Assembly: GCA_902495545.1 (NCBI GenBank)
Contig: CABUXM010000021.1
Coordinates: forward strand, 1 to 26,048
DNA: 26,048 nt
From: an uncultured Collinsella sp.
Lineage (GTDB): Bacteria > Actinomycetota > Coriobacteriia > Coriobacteriales > Coriobacteriaceae
Reading direction: 5' to 3'
This document shows, piece after piece, positions 22,314 to 26,048 of this stretch. The notes below the pieces were generated by a model. The model had not been told where the DNA came from and did no database searches. It saw only the letters and a program-made list of their open reading frames with translations. Position 1 is the first letter of the stretch. Each line of letters starts with the position of its first letter. The position numbers and the translations under genes were made by a program.

Positions 22314-24072
22314 GATGATGTCTCGCCGTCGCCTGTTTGAGGCGGCTGCTGGTGCGCTGTTGCTTTCGGGCTGCTCGGTGCAGGAAGACTCCTCGACCAA
22401 AAAGGTCAAAAAGCAGGACAAGATTATAAAGGCCGAGGCTTCCGACCAGTCCAAGCACCTGCGCGATAAGGACGAGCTGTACGAGGTCTACGACGACTCG
22501 GGCATTGTGACCATGTACCTGACGGTCTCGCGCGGTAACAGCTCCGAGAACACCGACCACAGCTGGGCCGAGATCAACACGTACTCGGTGTATGACTATG
22601 CCGACATGGGCGTGACGCGCTATCAGGTTATGGGCCTGCTGCAGCCGGGCGACGAAGACGGCCCGGTGGCCGGCGAGGTTGGCTATGGCGAGGAAGCGCC
22701 CAATGCCACCGTGCAGGTGCGCGGTCAGACATCGAGCATGAACTCGCAAAAGAATTACAAGGTGGAGCTCAAAAAGGGCAAGGGTACTTGGCGCCAACAG
22801 CGCGCGATTACGCTCAACAAGCACATGGGCGAGGGTGTGCGTTTTCGCAACAAGATGGCCTACGACCTTATCCGCGGAATCCCCCAGATGATGGGCCTGC
22901 GCACGCAGTTTGTGCATCTGTGGGTGTGCGACCAGACCGAAAAGTCCAACGATACCTTTGAGGACTATGGCTTGTTTACACAGGTGGAACAGCTTAACAA
23001 GACGGCGCTTAAGGCACATGGCCTGGATAAAAGCGGGCACCTGTACAAGGTGAACAGCTTCGATTTTCATCGCTACGAGGACACCATTAAGCTTGCCGAT
23101 GATCCCGACTACAACCAGGTGAACTTTGAGGGCATGCTCGAGATCAAGGGCGATTCGGACCACACCAAGCTCATCGGGATGCTCGATGCGCTCAACGACG
23201 AATCGCAAAAGATCGATGACGTGCTCGACACATACTTTGATACCGAAAATCTGGTCTATTGGCTGGCGTTTCAGATCCTGACGGGCAACTGCGATACGCA
23301 GAACCGTAATTGCTATCTGTACAGCCCGCTCAACTCAAATACCTGGTACTTTTTGGATTGGGATAACGACGGCATGCTGCGTAAGCTTGAGCTTTCTCTT
23401 ACCGGGTTTTCGGACTACGCGAGCTGGGAGCGCGGCGTGAGCAACTACTGGGGCAACGTGCTGTTTAACCGTGCGTTGCGCAGCAAGTCGTTCCGCAGCG
23501 AACTCGACCGTGCCGTCAAGGACCTGCGTACGTATTTGACCGAGACTCGCCTGACCAAGATGATCAAGCACTACCGCGAGGTGACTGAATCCCTGGTCTT
23601 TGCTTCGCCCGATATCGACAATCTGCCTGTCACCAAGGACCAATACGAGCAGATCGCCGCGGCGATTCCCTCCGAGATCGAGGAGAACTACAAGAGCTTT
23701 CGCGAGAGTTTTAAAAAGCCCATGCCGTTCTACATCGGCGTGCCGCAGATCGATAACGGTAAGCTGCGCATTAACTGGGATGCGTCCTACGACTTTGAGG
23801 CGCGCGATATTCGCTACACCGTAGAGCTTGCGCGCGACTATGCCATAAGCGATGTGGTCTTTAAGGCCGAGGACGTGCTGCTTCCCGAGGTGACCTGCGA
23901 TGCGCCCGATACCGGCCAGTATTTTGTGCGCGTGCGTGCCACCAACTCCGACGGCTTTACGCAAGATGCGTTTGACTACTATGTGACCGACGACGGCAAG
24001 CACTATGGCATGAAGTGTTTTTACGTGCAAGACGGCGGTAAGGTCGTGGAGGACACGTATGAGGAGGGCTAG
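22303..24072 (+). CDS. CotH-type kinase, predicted lipoprotein
   Basis: A 589-residue protein of the CotH kinase family (named after spore coat protein CotH, which phosphorylates secreted proteins). Conserved parts are VQVRGQTSSMNSQKNYKVEL (about 139-158), the RFRNKMAYDLIRG block, LFTQVEQLNK, NCDTQNRNCYLY with its Asp, and FLDWDNDGM with the metal-binding DWDND. A C-terminal fibronectin-like part follows (about 480-570). The N-terminus SRRRLFEAAAGALLLSGC is a lipoprotein signal with lipobox Cys24, and the arginine run resembles a Tat motif, so the kinase would act outside the membrane. ATG 22303 has GGGAGG five bases upstream and overlaps pelG. CotH genes beside Gram-positive pel and VTC genes suggest a surface role; the substrate is unknown. 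Confidence 0.93.
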   Translation: MTDRMMSRRRLFEAAAGALLLSGCSVQEDSSTKKVKKQDKIIKAEASDQSKHLRDKDELYEVYDDSGIVTMYLTVSRGNSSENTDHSWAEINTYSVYDYADMGVTRYQVMGLLQPGDEDGPVAGEVGYGEEAPNATVQVRGQTSSMNSQKNYKVELKKGKGTWRQQRAITLNKHMGEGVRFRNKMAYDLIRGIPQMMGLRTQFVHLWVCDQTEKSNDTFEDYGLFTQVEQLNKTALKAHGLDKSGHLYKVNSFDFHRYEDTIKLADDPDYNQVNFEGMLEIKGDSDHTKLIGMLDALNDESQKIDDVLDTYFDTENLVYWLAFQILTGNCDTQNRNCYLYSPLNSNTWYFLDWDNDGMLRKLELSLTGFSDYASWERGVSNYWGNVLFNRALRSKSFRSELDRAVKDLRTYLTETRLTKMIKHYREVTESLVFASPDIDNLPVTKDQYEQIAAAIPSEIEENYKSFRESFKKPMPFYIGVPQIDNGKLRINWDASYDFEARDIRYTVELARDYAISDVVFKAEDVLLPEVTCDAPDTGQYFVRVRATNSDGFTQDAFDYYVTDDGKHYGMKCFYVQDGGKVVEDTYEEG

Positions 24073-24850
24073 CGCTCTGTTTGAGCGCCTGGCGGCACCT
24101 CCCGCGCGTACCACGCAGGAGCGTTACCGCCACGAGCTCAAATATCTCATTAACGAGGGCGAACACGCCGCGCTTGCCTGTCGCATGGCGCCGGTGTTTA
24201 AGCTGGACAAGCATGCGCGGGCGGGCGGTTACACTATTCGCAGCCTGTATTTTGACGACTACTGCAACTCGGCCTACGAGGAAAAAGACACCGGCATTCT
24301 CATGCGCAAAAAGTATCGCGTTCGCATCTATAACGGCAGCGACAAGGTGATTAAGCTCGAGCGCAAAAAGAAGTACGGCAGCTGGATTTACAAGGAGGAC
24401 GCGCCGCTCACACGTGGCGAGTTTGAGCAGATTCTGGCTGGCGACTACGGCTTTTTGCTGAGGAGCCCTTATCCGCTCTGTCGCGAGTTCTACATCGAGT
24501 GCATCTGCAACATGATGCGCCCACGGACCATTGTGGACTACGAGCGCGAGCCGTGGGTGATGGACGAGGGCACCGTGCGCATTACGTTTGACATGAATGT
24601 GCGTGCCGCGGTGGGAAGCTTCGATATCTTTGACGTGACGCTGCCCGCGTTGCCGGTCCTGGAGCCCGGTAAGCTGGTGATGGAGGTCAAGTTTACGGAG
24701 TTTTGCCCGCAGCTGGTGCGCGATATGGTGCCGCCGGGCGCGGCCGAACTCACGGCGGTCTCTAAGTACTGCCTGTGTTATGACAAGACCGCCTACCTGC
24801 GCGGATTTAATTACTGGGAATCGGATTTTGGGAACCGAGGGGATATTTAG
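24059..24850 (+). CDS. VTC-domain polyphosphate polymerase
   Basis: A 263-residue soluble protein with the whole VTC tunnel fold in order: RYRHELKYLI (about 22-31), TIRSLYFDD, KKYRVRIYNG, KVIKLERKKKYGSW, TIVDYEREPWV, VRITFDMNVRA, LVMEVKFTEF and AVSKYCLCYDKTAYL. The basic residues in these strands line the tunnel that in yeast Vtc4 makes polyphosphate from ATP. No SPX domain or membrane helix is fused, so the neighbouring DUF4956 membrane protein is the likely partner. ATG 24059 follows GGAGGA by five bases and overlaps the CotH gene by 14 bases. It is probably translated together with it. Confidence 0.95.
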   Translation: MRRASALFERLAAPPARTTQERYRHELKYLINEGEHAALACRMAPVFKLDKHARAGGYTIRSLYFDDYCNSAYEEKDTGILMRKKYRVRIYNGSDKVIKLERKKKYGSWIYKEDAPLTRGEFEQILAGDYGFLLRSPYPLCREFYIECICNMMRPRTIVDYEREPWVMDEGTVRITFDMNVRAAVGSFDIFDVTLPALPVLEPGKLVMEVKFTEFCPQLVRDMVPPGAAELTAVSKYCLCYDKTAYLRGFNYWESDFGNRGDI

Positions 24851-24853
24851 ACC

Positions 24854-25519
24854 ATGAGCACCAGGGACTTTTTTAAGAACTCCGTCTTGGAGGCGTTCGG
24901 TCAGGTCGACCCTGCCAAGATTGGCCTTTCGCTGCTCGTGGCGCTCGCCATGGGCATCCTGATCTATTACGTGTACAAGCGCTTTTTTACCGGCGTGGTG
25001 TATTCGCGTAGCTTTGCCGTGACGCTCGTGGGCATGTGCGTGCTCACCTGCATGGTCACGCTCGCGATCTCGACCAACGTGGTCATCTCGCTCGGTATGG
25101 TCGGTGCTCTGTCCATCGTCCGCTACCGTACGGCGGTCAAGGACCCGCTCGACCTGCTGTATCTGTTTTGGGCCATTACCACGGGCATTACGGCAGGCGC
25201 CGGCATGTATGCGCTCGTGGGGCTTACGGCAGTGGTGATCGTGGTGATGATCGCCGGCTTTGCGAGCCACCAGGACAAGGCGCGCGTGTACATGATGGTC
25301 ATCCACTACACGGGCCAGACCACCGGCGACGATATCGTGCGCGCGTTTGGGCGCACCAAGTTCACCGTCAAGTCTAAGACGATGCGCGGCGACAAAGTCG
25401 AGATGGCCGTCGAGCTCTTCTCGGACGGCGTTGACATGCCCTATGCGGACGCTATTCGCGCGCTTGACGGCGTGGAGGACCTCACACTCATCCAGTACAA
25501 CGGCGAATACCACGGCTAA
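24854..25519 (+). CDS. DUF4956 membrane protein
   Basis: A 221-residue protein with about four membrane segments between residues 20 and 140, followed by a cytoplasmic alpha/beta domain. The stretch SLGMVGALSIVRYRTAVKDP, then DLLYLFWAITTGITAGAGMY, is the DUF4956 signature. DUF4956 genes are commonly paired with VTC-domain and CotH genes, and a role in anchoring the polymerase or moving polyphosphate across the membrane is an inference. It starts three bases after the VTC stop with GAGGGGA upstream. It is the last gene of the operon. Confidence 0.95.
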   Translation: MSTRDFFKNSVLEAFGQVDPAKIGLSLLVALAMGILIYYVYKRFFTGVVYSRSFAVTLVGMCVLTCMVTLAISTNVVISLGMVGALSIVRYRTAVKDPLDLLYLFWAITTGITAGAGMYALVGLTAVVIVVMIAGFASHQDKARVYMMVIHYTGQTTGDDIVRAFGRTKFTVKSKTMRGDKVEMAVELFSDGVDMPYADAIRALDGVEDLTLIQYNGEYHG

Positions 25520-25525
25520 TTATGT

Positions 25526-25549
25526 TCCGGCGTTTTAACAAACGCCGGA
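25526..25549 (+). terminator. Hairpin after the pel operon
   Basis: TCCGGCGTTT (25526-25535) pairs perfectly with AAACGCCGGA (25540-25549) around TAAC, seven bases after the stop codon of the DUF4956 gene. No T-run follows, so it is an atypical intrinsic terminator or a 3'-end stabilising stem. Confidence 0.6.
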
Positions 25550-25697
25550 CCGCTCGACGCTGCGCGGGCATCTGCCGGGCGATCTGCCGCTCAAACCGTC
25601 GCTCGCGTACATAAAGTACGCTTCGCTCCTCTTTCGCGGCACCTCGCCACGGCAGTTGCCCGCTCGCTGACGTTTGCTCGACCTGGGTGGGCCGATT
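25550..25697. other. Intergenic spacer with small hairpin
   Basis: No gene is visible. GCGTAC (25605-25610) pairs with GTACGC (25616-25621), and ATCTGCCG occurs twice around 25570-25590. The strongly skewed, inverted-repeat-like composition suggests an intergenic repeat, but there is no second copy in the window. Confidence 0.35.
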
Positions 25698-25721
25698 TTG
25701 TTCGGATGCCGTCTTCACGGG

Positions 25722-25743
25722 TATTATGGTGAAAGCGATTTCA
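25722..25743 (+). promoter_or_regulatory. -10 box and LacI/CcpA-type operator of the regulator gene
   Basis: TATTAT (25722-25727) is a good -10 box. TGAAAGCGATTTCA (25730-25743) right after it matches the LacI/CcpA operator pattern TGWAANCGNTNWCA at every fixed position. A repressor bound there would block the start of transcription of the following LacI-family gene, so autoregulation is likely. The -35 is weak. Confidence 0.65.
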
Positions 25744-25758
25744 ATGACAGGGGTGCTC

Positions 25759-26048
25759 GTGGTAAAGATGAAAGATGTGGCCGAGTTGGCCGGCGTTTCG
25801 AGCGCCGCCGTCTCGCGCTACCTCAACGGTGGGTATATCTCGGCGGATAAAGCCGAGCGCATTAAGCAGGCGATTGAGCTGACAGGATACGTGCGGTCCA
25901 GCCAGGCTCGCGCGCTGCGCACCGGCTCCACCAAGCTCATCGGCGTCATCGTGCCCAAGATCAACTCGGAATCCGTGAGCCGCATTACCGCCGGCATTGG
26001 CCAGGTGCTCGGTCGCCGTGGCTACCAGATGCTGCTTGCCAATACCGA
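25759..26048 (+). CDS. LacI-family transcriptional regulator, N-terminal part (cut by window edge)
   Basis: The first 96 residues of a LacI/GalR regulator. The helix-turn-helix reads MKDVAELAGVSSAAVSRYLN, followed by the hinge helix SSQARALRTGSTKLIGVIVP and the beginning of the sugar-binding domain (NSESVSRITAGIGQVLGRRG). The GTG at 25759 is preferred since AGGGG lies about five bases before it; ATG 25768 and ATG 25744 are alternatives, the latter lying directly at the end of the operator. The ligand cannot be told from this part. Neighbours to the right are unknown, so it may control a sugar operon outside the window and not the pel genes. Confidence 0.92.
   Translation, partial: MVKMKDVAELAGVSSAAVSRYLNGGYISADKAERIKQAIELTGYVRSSQARALRTGSTKLIGVIVPKINSESVSRITAGIGQVLGRRGYQMLLANT

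Noticed and set aside
1..26048. tRNA or rRNA gene, or tRNA-borne attachment site
   Set aside because: No cloverleaf, T-loop GTTCRANNC context or rRNA sequence was found on either strand by reading; a tRNA search program would settle it.

Overview
The window looks like the chromosome of a high-GC gut actinobacterium of the class Coriobacteriia, most likely Collinsella or a close relative. This is an inference from the GC-rich, tightly overlapping coding style, the Gram-positive form of the pel gene cluster and the hairpin-rich intergenic repeats; no rRNA or tRNA is present to confirm it. Both edges cut a gene: an IS110-family transposase on the left and a LacI-family regulator on the right.

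Left part (1-1032): the 5' end of an IS110-family element read leftwards. Its transposase is preceded by a sigma70-like promoter and about 170 nt of strongly self-complementary sequence, the place and size expected for a bridge RNA. The next 480 bp hold no convincing gene.

Accessory island (about 1033-11700): a mosaic of probable anti-phage genes that differ sharply in base composition and are separated by small gene scraps. In order these are a one-chain GmrSD-like DUF262/DUF1524 protein (1154-2803), a KAP-type P-loop NTPase (2972-4807), a 1218-residue protein with a PD-(D/E)XK-like N-terminus, an nSTAND-type NTPase and helical repeats (5133-8789), an unknown 234-residue protein (9292-9996) and, convergent to it, an unknown Cys-containing 442-residue protein (10183-11511, minus) preceded by a small overlapping reading frame and a 63-nt near-perfect hairpin.

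Repeat-rich section (11700-14360): an AlbA_2/HATPase/winged-helix (Schlafen-AlbA type) protein gene on the minus strand (12399-13781) sits between two direct copies of a ~222-bp element, each carrying a long inverted repeat. Several further hairpins and short tandem repeats lie next to it.

Right part (14360-25550): one tight operon with a plausible promoter, and with stop/start overlaps at most of its junctions: pelD-pelE-pelA(deacetylase)-pelF-pelG-CotH kinase-VTC polyphosphate polymerase-DUF4956. PelD keeps an RxxD c-di-GMP inhibitory site beside a ruined GGDEF site, PelF is the glycosyltransferase, PelG the flippase-like membrane protein, PelE the membrane TPR adaptor and PelA an extracytoplasmic deacetylase. 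The last three genes would add protein phosphorylation and polyphosphate synthesis, so the operon may couple a Pel-like polysaccharide to polyphosphate at the cell surface. A hairpin follows, then a divergently unrelated LacI-type regulator gene with a perfect LacI/CcpA-type palindrome between its -10 box and its start, which suggests autoregulation.
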